Assembly (NCBI GenBank): GCA_031258255.1
Contig: JAIRNC010000011.1
Location: forward strand, 1-64,000
Direction: 5' to 3'
DNA from: Synergistaceae bacterium
GTDB taxonomy: Bacteria; Synergistota; Synergistia; Synergistales; Synergistaceae
Length of the DNA stretch: 64,000 nt
Shown piece by piece: positions 9,205 through 19,009 of this stretch. Positions within the stretch are counted from its first letter, which is position 1. Each line of letters starts with the position of its first letter. The position numbers were made by a program, and so were the translations under genes. Below the pieces are notes generated by a model that did no database searches, was not told where the DNA came from, and saw nothing but the letters and a program-made list of their open reading frames with translations.

Positions 9205-12016
9205 GCTCCAGAGCGTCAGCGCAGCGGGGACAGACCTCGCTCCCGCCCTGCCCTACCTCCGCGCGGCGCTTCCAGCACCTCGGGCATTTGGCGTCGGCGC
9301 TCCTGTCGACCGCCGCCTTTATGCCAGTCACCTCGTCCGCGTACAGGACGGGGGCCTGCGGCAGGGTGCAAGACGTTTTGAAGGACGATACTATCGCTAT
9401 CGTCTCCCAGTCCGCGTCGGAGACGGCACCAGCCAGATCGCGGAAGGAGTCACCGAAATCGGCCCACACGGACGCGTCCAGCGAATGGCCGATAAGCCCC
9501 TGGGTACGCGCCGTTTCCAGCGCGCGGGTTATGACGCCGCGAGCCTCCAGCACCCTCTCCCAGAACGGGAGGACGTCGCCGTCGAGGCCATCCAGCGACG
9601 GGACAGGCCAGGGCGACAGGTGCACGCTCTCCTCCAGGGACGGGTCCATCTGCCGCATCTTCTGCCATATCTCCTCCGCGGTGAAGCAGAGGACCGGGGC
9701 TATGAACCTCGTTATGACGGACAAAACCTCCCACATCACGGACCGCGCGCAGCGACGGGCGTGGGAGTCCGCCCTGTCCGCGTAGAGCTTATCCTTCGAG
9801 ATGTCTATGTAGAAGGAGGAGAGGTCGTTGTCGCAGAATTGGTGAACCCTGAACATGGGGAGGTGGAACTCGTAAGCGTCAAACTCCTCCGTCCCCCTCT
9901 CCACGAGCTTCGCCAGCTTGAGCAGCACGAACTGGTCCACGCCAGTGAGCTCGCTGTGCGGCACGGCGTCGCGCTTCGGATCGAAGCCGCTCAGGTTGGC
10001 CAGGAGGAACCTCGCCGTGTTGCGGATCCTGCGGTACGACTCCGACAGATTGGAGATGATCTTCTGCGTTATGCTGACGTCTCCCCTGTAGTCCGTGGAC
10101 GCGACCCACAGGCGGAGGATGTCCGCCCCGTGCTTCTCCACTATCTCCTGCGGCAGGATCGCGTTGCCCATGGACTTCGACATTTTCTTGCCGTCCCCGT
10201 CGACGATGAAGCCGTGGGTGAGGACGGATTTATAGGGCGCCGTGCCCCGGGTCGCGACGCTCGTCAACATGGAGGACTGGAACCACCCCCTGTGCTGGTC
10301 GCTCCCCTCAAGATACATCTCGGCGGGGAAGCTGAGGTCGGGCCAGACCTCGGAGTTCTCCAGCACAGCCTTGTGGCTGCACCCCGAGTCGAACCAGACG
10401 TCCATGATGTCCTTTTCCTTCTCTATATCGTGGCTGCCGCAGCTGTCGCAGACGGCCAGGTCTCCCAGAAGTTCCTCCGGACGGGCCTCCCACCAGTAGT
10501 TGCTGCCCTTTTCCTTTACCTTGCCGGCGACGAGCCGCACACGGTCCGGCGTGAGTATCACGCTCCCGCAGCCGCGGCAGTAAAAAGCAGGTATCGGGAC
10601 GCCCCATATCCTCTGTCTGCTGATGCACCAGTCGGACCGGTCGCGGACCATGTTCGATATGCGGTCCCTGCCCCAGGACGGGAGCCACTCGACCTCCCCG
10701 TCGATGCACTCGAGCGCCCTGTCGCGAAACTTGGAGACTGCCACGAACCACTGATCCGTCGCGCGGAATATGACAGGCTTCTTGCACCTCCAGCAGTGCG
10801 GGTACGAGTGCGTCAGCTTCATCTTGCCAATCAGCCTGCCGGACTCCGTGAGCGTCTTGAATACCGTCTTCGACGCGTCCTCCAGTGACTGCCCTCCCAC
10901 GAGCTCCGTGTCCGGGTAGAAAAAGCCCTTCGCGTCCACGGGGTTGTAAATCTCGAGGCCGTACTTGACGCCGGTCTCGAAGTCCTCGACGCCATGCCCC
11001 GGCGCGGTGTGGACGCATCCTGTGCCGGTGTCGAGCGTTACATAGTCCGCCAGGACGAATACGATCTTCTTTTGCGGGTAGAACGGGTGGACGGCTTTCA
11101 TGCACTCGAGGGCCTTCCCCTTCAGCCTGAGCAGCTCCGCGCCCAGATCTATGCCCGTCACCCTCTCGACCTCTCCCTTCAACGCCTCCGCTATGAGGTA
11201 GACCTTGCCGCCGCTCTCGTAGAACGAATAGCCGTAGTCCGGGTGGACGGCGATGGCGAGGCTCGCCGGGAGCGTCCAGGGGGTGGTCGTCCAGATGATC
11301 GCGCTCACGTCGCGCCCCGCGAGCTGGGGGAACTGCTCGGATGCGTCGGGGAACGGGTATGACACGTAGATCGAGGGCGACGTCTCGTCCTCATACTCTA
11401 TCTCAGCCGCCGCCAGGGCGGTCTCGCAGTCGATGCACCAGAATATCGCCTTCCTGCCCCTGTAGACGAGATCCCGCTCCACCATGTCGGCCAGTATCTC
11501 CATCTGAGCGGCCTCGTACTCCGGCCGGAGCGTTATGTAGGGGTTGCCCCATTCGCCGGTGACGCCGAGCCTCATGAACTCCGCCGTCTGCACGTCGATG
11601 TACTTGCGCGCGTGGGCCTCGCACTTCTTGCGCAGCTCAACAGAGTTTATCGATTCTGACGAGATCCCCGCGTCCTTCAAGACCTTGTGCTCGATGGGCA
11701 TGCCGTGAGTGTCGAAGCCAGGCACGTAAGGCGCGAAGTAGCCTCTCTGCCACTTGTACCGCACGATTATGTCCTTCAGGATTTTGTTCAGGGCTGTTCC
11801 GATGTGTATGCCGGCGTTGGCGTATGGCGGGCCGTCGTGGAGCACGAACGGGGGGCGATCCTTTCGCTCGGACGTGAGTCTGGAGTAAACCCCGATCCTC
11901 TCCCAGAACTCCAGAAAACCGGGCTCGCGAGCCGCGAGATTTGCGCGCATCGGGAAGTCCGTCTGTGGAAGGAAAAGCGTGTCCTTGTAATCCTTCTGCG
12001 AATTTTCCGCTGACAT
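9179..12016 (-). CDS. ileS: Isoleucyl-tRNA synthetase
   Basis: HIGTALNKILKDIIVRYKWQRGYFAPYVPGFDTHGMPIE; KMSKSMGN; C-terminal Zn finger CPRCWKRR..CPRC. ATG at 12016 with upstream GGAGG. Confidence 0.95.
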   Translation of the reverse strand: MSAENSQKDYKDTLFLPQTDFPMRANLAAREPGFLEFWERIGVYSRLTSERKDRPPFVLHDGPPYANAGIHIGTALNKILKDIIVRYKWQRGYFAPYVPGFDTHGMPIEHKVLKDAGISSESINSVELRKKCEAHARKYIDVQTAEFMRLGVTGEWGNPYITLRPEYEAAQMEILADMVERDLVYRGRKAIFWCIDCETALAAAEIEYEDETSPSIYVSYPFPDASEQFPQLAGRDVSAIIWTTTPWTLPASLAIAVHPDYGYSFYESGGKVYLIAEALKGEVERVTGIDLGAELLRLKGKALECMKAVHPFYPQKKIVFVLADYVTLDTGTGCVHTAPGHGVEDFETGVKYGLEIYNPVDAKGFFYPDTELVGGQSLEDASKTVFKTLTESGRLIGKMKLTHSYPHCWRCKKPVIFRATDQWFVAVSKFRDRALECIDGEVEWLPSWGRDRISNMVRDRSDWCISRQRIWGVPIPAFYCRGCGSVILTPDRVRLVAGKVKEKGSNYWWEARPEELLGDLAVCDSCGSHDIEKEKDIMDVWFDSGCSHKAVLENSEVWPDLSFPAEMYLEGSDQHRGWFQSSMLTSVATRGTAPYKSVLTHGFIVDGDGKKMSKSMGNAILPQEIVEKHGADILRLWVASTDYRGDVSITQKIISNLSESYRRIRNTARFLLANLSGFDPKRDAVPHSELTGVDQFVLLKLAKLVERGTEEFDAYEFHLPMFRVHQFCDNDLSSFYIDISKDKLYADRADSHARRCARSVMWEVLSVITRFIAPVLCFTAEEIWQKMRQMDPSLEESVHLSPWPVPSLDGLDGDVLPFWERVLEARGVITRALETARTQGLIGHSLDASVWADFGDSFRDLAGAVSDADWETIAIVSSFKTSCTLPQAPVLYADEVTGIKAAVDRSADAKCPRCWKRRAEVGQGGSEVCPRCADALEHVSNISDR

Positions 12017-12040
12017 AAGCCAACCTCCTAAACTATTTAA

Positions 12041-12069
12041 AGCGGTGTACGACAAAGTCGTTCACCGCT
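12041..12069 (-). terminator. Hairpin between tRNA-Asn and ileS (terminator or attenuator candidate)
   Basis: AGCGGTG-t-ACGAC-aaa-GTCGT-t-CACCGCT: 12 bp with one mismatch, 3-nt loop; TTTAAATAG follows on the minus strand. Confidence 0.5.
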
Positions 12070-12078
12070 GAATAAGTC

Positions 12079-12154
12079 TGGCTCCTCGGCGAGGACTCGA
12101 ACCTCGAACCTAGTGGTTAACAGCCACCCGCGCTGCCGATTGCGCCACCGAGGA
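12079..12154 (-). tRNA. tRNA-Asn(GTT), CCA encoded
   Basis: Minus strand: TCCTCGGTGGCGCAATCGGCAGCGCGGGTGGCTGTTAACCACTAGGTTCGAGGTTCGAGTCCTCGCCGAGGAGCCA. 7-bp acceptor stem, CTGTTAA anticodon loop, GGTTCGAGTCC T-arm. Confidence 0.95.
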
Positions 12155-12173
12155 ATTTAGCCCAACGTGCAGT

Positions 12174-12201
12174 ATGCTAACACATTTTTCCAGACTGTCA
12201 A
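12174..12201 (-). promoter_or_regulatory. Sigma70-type promoter for tRNA-Asn (and possibly ileS)
   Basis: Minus strand TTGACA (12196-12201), 16-bp spacer, TAGCAT (12174-12179), about 20 nt upstream of the tRNA. Confidence 0.6.
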
Positions 12202-12267
12202 GAACACCCAAATCATGTTTTAATATATCGTTGTAAAAAAATATTTGTGAAGGCGGGGTCGCTTGCG

Positions 12268-13686
12268 ATGTGGAAGGGCAGGTTCAATCAGGATATGAAC
12301 GAGGCCGTGGGGCGCTTCACGCAGTCGCTCGACCTCGACTGGCGCACGGTACAGGAGGACATAAGGGGGAGCGCCGCGCACGTGAGGATGCTGGCTGAGA
12401 CCGGTCTGCTCTCCAGTGACGAGGCGCTCGTGATCGAAAGGGAGCTCGCGCGGATCGCCCGCGAGGCCGCTAGCGGCGAGTTCCAGCCGAGAGCCGACCT
12501 GGAGGACGTCCACATGAACGTGGAGTCTCTGCTGACCGAGCGCGCGGGCGAGGCCGGGGCAAAGCTCCACACGGGCCGCAGCCGCAACGACCAGTCCGGC
12601 ACGACAGTCAGGCTCGCGCTGCGCCGGGAGATACTAGCGATATGGGGCGGGGTGAGGGCGCTGCTTGAGACGCTCCTCGAAAAGGCGCTGGAACACGCCG
12701 ATACGATAGTGCCAGGCTACACCCATCTGCAACAGGCGCAGCCGGTCTCCATGGGGCACTTCTGGATGGCGCACTTCCAGGCCTTCCTCCGCGACGCGCG
12801 CAAGCTGCTGAGTGCCTACGAGGCATCGGACGAGTGCCCGCTCGGCTGCGGGGCGCTCGCCGGTTCCACCCTGCCGCTGGACCGCGAGTCCACGGGCCGC
12901 GACCTTGGCTTCTCCAGGATAAGCGAGAACAGCATGGACGCCGTGGCGTCCCGCGACCACATCATAGCCTTCCACTACTTCGCGGCTCTCTTCGGCGTAC
13001 ACGCCAGCCGCCTGTCCGAGGATCTAATCATCTACTTCACGTCGGAGTTCGGCTGGGTAAAGCTGCCGGATTCGTTCTGCACCGGCTCCAGCATGATGCC
13101 CCAGAAGAAAAACCCCGACGTGCTGGAACTTTTGCGCGGCAAGTGCGGGCAGCTGACCGGCGGCCTCGTGGACGCGCTCATGATGATGAAAGGGACGCCG
13201 CTCACGTTCAACAGGGACTTCCAGGAGGACAAGCGCTCGCTGTGGAGATCCTGCGACGCCGTAAAGGGGATGCTGGAGGTGATGCCGCCGCTCCTCTCGG
13301 AAGTTGAGATCGATTCGGGCGCGGCAAGGCGCGGCTTCGCCGACGGCTTCATCTTCGCCACGGACGTGGCGGAGCACTTAGTTGAGCGCGGCGTCCCGTT
13401 CAGGAGATCCCATGAGATCGTTGGCAACGCAGTGCGGTGGTGCCTGGAGAACGGACGGGCTCTAACGTCCCTCACGGCTGAGGAGTGGCGCCGACGCGCC
13501 CCGGAGGCGGGCTGCGAACTCCCCTCCCTCCTGACGCCAGAGCGTTCCGCCGCCAGGCGCGACACATACGGGGGCGCTTCGCCCCGACAGGTGCGGCTCG
13601 CGGCCAAAAGAGGGAGGGAAAAACTCGGCCTGCTCGCATCGGAGTTCGACGATTACAGCGCAAACTACCCAGAACTGCTCGCTTGA
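12268..13686 (+). CDS. argH: Argininosuccinate lyase
   Basis: MWKGRFNQDMNEAVGRFTQSLDLD; TGRSRNDQ; signature GSSMMPQKKNPD. Confidence 0.95.
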   Translation: MWKGRFNQDMNEAVGRFTQSLDLDWRTVQEDIRGSAAHVRMLAETGLLSSDEALVIERELARIAREAASGEFQPRADLEDVHMNVESLLTERAGEAGAKLHTGRSRNDQSGTTVRLALRREILAIWGGVRALLETLLEKALEHADTIVPGYTHLQQAQPVSMGHFWMAHFQAFLRDARKLLSAYEASDECPLGCGALAGSTLPLDRESTGRDLGFSRISENSMDAVASRDHIIAFHYFAALFGVHASRLSEDLIIYFTSEFGWVKLPDSFCTGSSMMPQKKNPDVLELLRGKCGQLTGGLVDALMMMKGTPLTFNRDFQEDKRSLWRSCDAVKGMLEVMPPLLSEVEIDSGAARRGFADGFIFATDVAEHLVERGVPFRRSHEIVGNAVRWCLENGRALTSLTAEEWRRRAPEAGCELPSLLTPERSAARRDTYGGASPRQVRLAAKRGREKLGLLASEFDDYSANYPELLA

Positions 13687-13728
13687 CGACCCGGACATAC
13701 ACATTACTGACAATTTGGAGGCTGCGAC

Positions 13729-14907
13729 ATGGATTACGCTAAGGTGGCGATGGAGAAGCACTACGAGTGGAGGGGAAAGCTCGATATCGTGCCCAAGATG
13801 GCTATCGAGACCGCGGACGACCTGTCTGTGGCGTACACGCCGGGGGTGGCCGCGCCGTGCCTCGCGATCCAAGAGGACGCTTCGAGGAGCTATGACCTGA
13901 CGGGAAAATGGAACACCGTGGCTGTGATCACCGACGGCACCGCCGTGCTGGGCCTGGGCGACACAGGGCCGGAGGCCGGCATGCCGGTCATGGAGGGCAA
14001 GTGCGTACTGTTCAAGGCATTCGCCGGGGTGGACGCGATACCGCTCTGCATACGCTCGAAGGACCCGGACGACATAGTCCGGACGGTCGAGCTGCTGGCG
14101 GGCAGCTTCGGCGGGATAAACTTGGAGGACATATCGGCGCCCAGGTGCTTCGAGATCGAGAGAAGGCTCAAGGAGTCCTGCGACATACCAGTATTCCACG
14201 ACGACCAGCACGGCACCGCCGTCGTGACCCTCGCGGCGATGATAAACGCCATCAAGATATCCGGGAGGAAGCTCGGCGGCCTCAGCATGGTGATAAGCGG
14301 CGCTGGGGCAGCCGGCGTGGCGATAGCCAAGCTGCTGATGTCGATGGGGCTGGAGGACGTTGTGATGTACAGCAAGTCAGGTGTCTTATACAGGGGCAAG
14401 GAGGGGCTGGGCGCGGAGGAGGCTAAAATCGCGGCCCTCACGAACCCGAAGATGAAAAAGGGCGCGCTCGCCGACGTTTTAAAGGGCGCGGACGTCTTTA
14501 TCGGCGTGTCAGCCCCCGGCCTGGTCACGGGCGACATGGTGCGCTCCATGGCCAAAGACCCCATAATCCTAGCGCTGGCGAACCCCGTCCCGGAGATAAT
14601 GCCGGAGGAGGCGGCGGCTGCTGGCGCTGCCGTGATCGGTACAGGCCGGAGCGACTTCCCTAACCAGATAAACAACGTGCTGGCCTTCCCTGGCATTTTC
14701 AGGGGCGCGCTCGACGCGCGGGCGAGCGATATCAACGACGCGATGAAGATAGCGGCGGCAAATGCGATAGCCGAGCTGGTCACGGACTCCGAACTCAGGC
14801 CCGGCTACTTCATCCCCGCCCCTCTGGACAAGCGAGTAGCCCAGGCCGTCGCGAAAGCCGTAAAGGAAGCCGCCATATCCAGCGGCGTGGCCAGGATAAG
14901 CGCGTAG
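13729..14907 (+). CDS. NAD(P)-dependent malic enzyme
   Basis: LSVAYTPGVAAPCLAI; NTVAVITDGTAVLGLGDTGPEAGMPVMEGK; FHDDQHGTAVV; Rossmann GAGAAGVAIAKLL. Confidence 0.93.
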   Translation: MDYAKVAMEKHYEWRGKLDIVPKMAIETADDLSVAYTPGVAAPCLAIQEDASRSYDLTGKWNTVAVITDGTAVLGLGDTGPEAGMPVMEGKCVLFKAFAGVDAIPLCIRSKDPDDIVRTVELLAGSFGGINLEDISAPRCFEIERRLKESCDIPVFHDDQHGTAVVTLAAMINAIKISGRKLGGLSMVISGAGAAGVAIAKLLMSMGLEDVVMYSKSGVLYRGKEGLGAEEAKIAALTNPKMKKGALADVLKGADVFIGVSAPGLVTGDMVRSMAKDPIILALANPVPEIMPEEAAAAGAAVIGTGRSDFPNQINNVLAFPGIFRGALDARASDINDAMKIAAANAIAELVTDSELRPGYFIPAPLDKRVAQAVAKAVKEAAISSGVARISA

Positions 14908-15009
14908 GGGAACGGCTAAAATCCAGTTTTTTTGATATCGCTAGGGTACCGTGCCCTCAAAACATGATAAACTATCGTAAACCGCTTCCGTCTCGCGTGG
15001 AGACGCAAG

Positions 15010-16965
15010 ATGAGTGGCTGTGTTTCTGAGGGGAGGCTACACACGATAAGGAGTCCGTCTTTTGGCCGTGCCGCCTTGACCGGCCTCTTGATTTTAATGT
15101 TCCTGCGCCCCGCGTCCTTCGCGGCGGATGTCGTATCGTTGCCTGTGCTGGACAGGGAGGCGTCCGAAAGGGCTTTCCTGGAGGGCTACGGCTACCTTTT
15201 GGAGAACCGGCCCTGGAACTGCCTGGATTCCCTGGAAGAGGCGCTGCGGCTCAACATATATTACATCGACGCATATTACGTGAGGAGCCTCGCCCTGCGC
15301 AAAATGGGCCGCTACGCGGACGCCATAGGGGCGATGTCGTCGTACCTGGAGGTTCGGTACGACGATTACAGGGCGCGGATAATCCTGGACAGCATGAGGG
15401 ATCAGCGCGAACTCCTCCGGGGCGCGTTCTTGCCGGAGGGCTCCCCTATCGGCCTATACTTCGAAAAACGTCAGACTGGCGCGTTTTTTAAGGCCCCCCT
15501 CTACGACAGGGCCGCATATGCCGGCATGAACGGGCTGGGGAAGATCAGCGCCGCTTACGGGATCGTCTTTGCCTGCGACACGCTGGGCGATGCCGTGTGG
15601 TTTTCCGACCGCTCCGGACAGCGGATGGGGCGTTTCGGCATCCGCGCGCCCGCGGCGGCGGCACAGATCTCCCCCCAAGAGGCCCTTCTCTTCCAGAAGA
15701 GCGGCGACGTGAGCAGGCTTTCCATAGACACCAGGTCGTGGAGCGCGTCGGGCGAGGAGATAGGACGCCTTGACGGGTGCGTGAGCGTCTCGGACGCGGC
15801 CATGATCGACTCCACGATGGTGGCGGTGACGGACAGGATAGGGCGGGCTGTGCGGTTTTACGGCCTCCCCTCGCTTGATATCGTCGCATCGTGGCGCCCC
15901 CCGGGCAGCGACGCGCTGCCCAGGGTTTTCGAGCCGGTCGCGGCAGCCGCGCGCGGCCCCTTCGTCGCCGTGGCCGACAGGGGCAACGGGAAGGTTTACG
16001 TGCTGGACTCGTACACGCTAGCCGTCCAGGACGCCTTTAGCGTCCAGGCGCCCAGGGATCTGGAGTGGGGTTCGCAGGGCGAACTGCTCGTCCTGTCGGA
16101 GAACGGCCAGCTGTACCGCCGCTTCCCGGCACTGCCAGGTGACAAGAGCCCAGATGTGGTAGCGGACGGTATGAATGACGCGTGGAGCATCGCATGGACG
16201 CCAGGCGGCCCGGTCGTCTCAGACGTAAGCGGCAGGATATGGTGGGACGGCGGCATACGCCCCACGTCCAGAGTGGCCTTCGGCGCGCTGAACCTTCACA
16301 GCCCATGGATCGACGAGGGCGATCAGGACGACGCCCCGAAACTACTGCTGCGCGCTTCCGCCTCTTCCGTCTTTCAGCGCTTTATAGAGGACAGGGCGCC
16401 GGACACGCAGGTCGTCTGGAGGGGCGAGTCGCGCCCGTCGTCCGTGAGCGCGGTGAGCGCCGAAAATTCAGGGTCGGTTCTTTATTATTCGCCGGACGCG
16501 TCTCTCAATGCCGCAAACGGCAACGCCAGATGGGCGCAGTCGGTCTCGGACGTAATCGGCGACATGGCCAGGGCGTCACGCGCAGGAGCGCCGCTGCCAA
16601 GCGCGCTGATGCTGGACACGAGGCTGTCCGGCACGGACGCCGAACTGGAGGAGCTCTTCGCCTTGGCCCTACAGAACGGCATCCGCGTCGACCTCTGGGC
16701 ATTAAGGCGGCCCCCCTCCATGCGTCTGGCGCACGTCTCACAAGCGACGCTAGGGCATGTCTATTACTCTTCGAGGATCGGGGAAGCGCCGCTCGGCGAC
16801 AGAACGGAGTGGATGTTGAGCGTGCCGCTCCCGCCGGATCACACCACGTATGGCTATCCGTCTGACGCCACGCTGTCAGTCTTCGCCACGGTGGACGTGA
16901 TCCAGTTCGCGGACTGGTTACCGATCTGGCCCTCCATGCTGCGAAGGGCGCCAAGCGGCGACTGA
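15010..16965 (+). CDS. Hypothetical secreted protein, TPR-like N-terminus plus beta-propeller-like region
   Basis: Signal-peptide-like LTGLLILMFLRPASFAA; TPR-like AFLEGYGYLLENRPWNCLDSLEEALRLNIYYIDAYYVRSLALRKMGRYADAIGAMSSYLEV; then propeller-like repeats. Family not recognised. Confidence 0.6.
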   Translation: MSGCVSEGRLHTIRSPSFGRAALTGLLILMFLRPASFAADVVSLPVLDREASERAFLEGYGYLLENRPWNCLDSLEEALRLNIYYIDAYYVRSLALRKMGRYADAIGAMSSYLEVRYDDYRARIILDSMRDQRELLRGAFLPEGSPIGLYFEKRQTGAFFKAPLYDRAAYAGMNGLGKISAAYGIVFACDTLGDAVWFSDRSGQRMGRFGIRAPAAAAQISPQEALLFQKSGDVSRLSIDTRSWSASGEEIGRLDGCVSVSDAAMIDSTMVAVTDRIGRAVRFYGLPSLDIVASWRPPGSDALPRVFEPVAAAARGPFVAVADRGNGKVYVLDSYTLAVQDAFSVQAPRDLEWGSQGELLVLSENGQLYRRFPALPGDKSPDVVADGMNDAWSIAWTPGGPVVSDVSGRIWWDGGIRPTSRVAFGALNLHSPWIDEGDQDDAPKLLLRASASSVFQRFIEDRAPDTQVVWRGESRPSSVSAVSAENSGSVLYYSPDASLNAANGNARWAQSVSDVIGDMARASRAGAPLPSALMLDTRLSGTDAELEELFALALQNGIRVDLWALRRPPSMRLAHVSQATLGHVYYSSRIGEAPLGDRTEWMLSVPLPPDHTTYGYPSDATLSVFATVDVIQFADWLPIWPSMLRRAPSGD

Positions 16966-17017
16966 CGTTACGGGATTTAGAAATGGCAAATTTTAGAACT
17001 CACTGGGGGTCAAAAGA

Positions 17018-18118
17018 ATGAAGGTGGCTGTAGGTTCCGACCATGCCGGGTTCGCGCTCAAGGAGGAGATGAAAGGGTTCGTCCAGTCCCTGGGGCACGA
17101 AATCACGGACTTTGGCGCGTTTTCAGGGGAACAATCGACCGATTACCCGGACTGGTGCAAAAAAGTCACTGACTCCATCATCTCCGGCAAGTCGGACAGA
17201 GGGCTCTTGGCCTGCGGCACAGGCATCGGGATGAGCATAGCGGCCAACAAGGTCCCGGGCATATACGCGGCGCTCTGCGCAAGCGAGTACGCGGCACGGA
17301 TGAGCCGTCTGCACAACGACGCCAACGTGCTGGTGTTGGGCGGCAGGACGACGGGGACGGATCTCGCCAAAGCGATCGCGGCCGTCTGGTTCGCGACGGA
17401 GACGGAGGGCGGCAGACATCTGGTCCGCAGACAGAAGGTCATGGACTACGAGACGGAGACGAAAAACATCGAGCGCGGCCTGCGGGGCAGCGGTCGCGTC
17501 GTCGTGATGTCCCACCCGCTGATACAGCACAAGATCTCCATCGTCAGGGACAAGGACACTACTGTGAAGGATTTCAGGGATCTCGTTCAGGAGATCGCAG
17601 GGCTCATGGCCTACGAGATCTTCCGGAACCTCCCTCTGGAGGAGGTCGAGGTCCAGACGCCGATCTGCACCACGAAGGGCTTGTCCATCGCCGGCAAAAA
17701 GCTCGCCGTCGTCCCCGTCCTGCGGGCAGGGCTCGGCATGGTGGAGGGCATACTGAGGCTCGTGCCGAACGCAAAGGTCGGCCACATCGGGCTTTACAGG
17801 GATCCAGACAGTCTGCGCCCCATCGATTACTACTGCAAGCTGCCGAACGACATAGGCGAAAGGGATATTTTCATACTCGACCCAATGCTGGCTACGGGCG
17901 GCTCGGCGTCGGCAGCCATCGCCCACGTGAAGCGGGCCGGCGGGAGACGGGTATCGCTGGTATCGCTGATCGCAGCCCCTGAGGGTGTGAGCAGGGTCTC
18001 TGCCGATCACCCGGAGGTCGATATATTTACCGCCGCCCTCGACAGCAACCTGAACGACCACGGCTACATCGTCCCTGGCCTGGGCGACGCAGGCGACAGG
18101 CTCTTCGGGACGAAATAG
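17018..18118 (+). CDS. Fusion: ribose-5-phosphate isomerase B (N) + uracil phosphoribosyltransferase (C)
   Basis: N-term [21 protein letters not shown]...[17 protein letters not shown] (RpiB). C-term [17 protein letters not shown]...[18 protein letters not shown]...[14 protein letters not shown]...[18 protein letters not shown] (Upp). One uninterrupted frame. Confidence 0.93.
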   Translation: MKVAVGSDHAGFALKEEMKGFVQSLGHEITDFGAFSGEQSTDYPDWCKKVTDSIISGKSDRGLLACGTGIGMSIAANKVPGIYAALCASEYAARMSRLHNDANVLVLGGRTTGTDLAKAIAAVWFATETEGGRHLVRRQKVMDYETETKNIERGLRGSGRVVVMSHPLIQHKISIVRDKDTTVKDFRDLVQEIAGLMAYEIFRNLPLEEVEVQTPICTTKGLSIAGKKLAVVPVLRAGLGMVEGILRLVPNAKVGHIGLYRDPDSLRPIDYYCKLPNDIGERDIFILDPMLATGGSASAAIAHVKRAGGRRVSLVSLIAAPEGVSRVSADHPEVDIFTAALDSNLNDHGYIVPGLGDAGDRLFGTK

Positions 18119-18136
18119 GGGCGCGTCCGCGGGCAG

Positions 18137-19009
18137 ATGGCGATACTCTCGGCGATACTGAATTTTTTGTGGGGCATAATCGCGACGCCGGTCTCCATGA
18201 AGCTGTCGCGCACGTTCCGCCTGATGGACGTCCCTGGCGGCAGGAAACAACACAGCGCCGTCACGCCCAGGGGCGCGGGGATCGTCCTCTGGACTGGATA
18301 TCTGCTCTGGGCGCTCATCAACCCGAACCCAGGGGTGGAGGTGCCTTACGTGGCGACGGGCGCTACCCTCGTCTTTTTGGTCGGCTACATGGACGACATG
18401 CACCCCCTCCCGCCGCTTAAGAGGCTCTTCGTGCATCTCGCGGCGGCGGCCTGGGTGATCATGCCCCTTCCCGTGCCGGCCAGCCAGAAAGCGCTCCTCT
18501 CTCTCTGGGTGGCCGGCTGCACGAACGCGTACAACTTTGTGGACGGCATGGACGGCCTGTCGCTCTCGCTGGCGCTCGTCACGTCATATCTGGCGTACCT
18601 GGGCGGCAATCCCTATACGTGGCTCCCCTTCTGCGGGCTCGTGTCCGGCGTGCTGCTGTGGAATTTCCCCTACGCCAGGACATTCCTCGGCGACGGCGGT
18701 GCCACCCTCCTCGGGTACGTGTGCTCGTCACACCTCGCATGGGATCTCTTCCCGAGGTTCTTCCGCATGAACGTGGCGGCGATGGCCGTGGCGCTGGCGC
18801 TGATAGGGGGAGCGCCCGTGATCGACACGCTCTGCGCTATGACGCGGCGCGCGTTGAACAAAAAATCGCCGTTTTACCCCGACAGGGGCCACGTCCACCA
18901 TATCCTGCTCGACATGAAGCTCCCCACGTGGCAGGTGCTCTCACTGCTGGTCGTCGCACACGGCATCTTGGTCGGCGCGGGCTATCGTCTGCTGGCGGCG
19001 TTCCGATGA
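18137..19009 (+). CDS. MraY/WecA-family undecaprenyl-phosphate glycosyl-1-phosphate transferase
   Basis: VGYMDDMHPLPPLKRL; NAYNFVDGMDGLS; FLGDGGATLLGY; HVHHILLD. Confidence 0.88.
   Translation: MAILSAILNFLWGIIATPVSMKLSRTFRLMDVPGGRKQHSAVTPRGAGIVLWTGYLLWALINPNPGVEVPYVATGATLVFLVGYMDDMHPLPPLKRLFVHLAAAAWVIMPLPVPASQKALLSLWVAGCTNAYNFVDGMDGLSLSLALVTSYLAYLGGNPYTWLPFCGLVSGVLLWNFPYARTFLGDGGATLLGYVCSSHLAWDLFPRFFRMNVAAMAVALALIGGAPVIDTLCAMTRRALNKKSPFYPDRGHVHHILLDMKLPTWQVLSLLVVAHGILVGAGYRLLAAFR

Noticed and set aside
9203-10888. 561-aa + strand ORF
   Set aside because: Antisense to ileS; low-complexity Arg/Gly/Ala composition typical of GC-rich shadow frames.
17123-18436. 437-aa minus-strand ORF
   Set aside because: Antisense to rpiB-upp and the WecA-like gene; no homology signature.
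18619-19005. N-terminal extension of the WecB ORF
   Set aside because: Overlaps the WecA-like gene out of frame; the real start is the ATG at 19006 overlapping the upstream stop.
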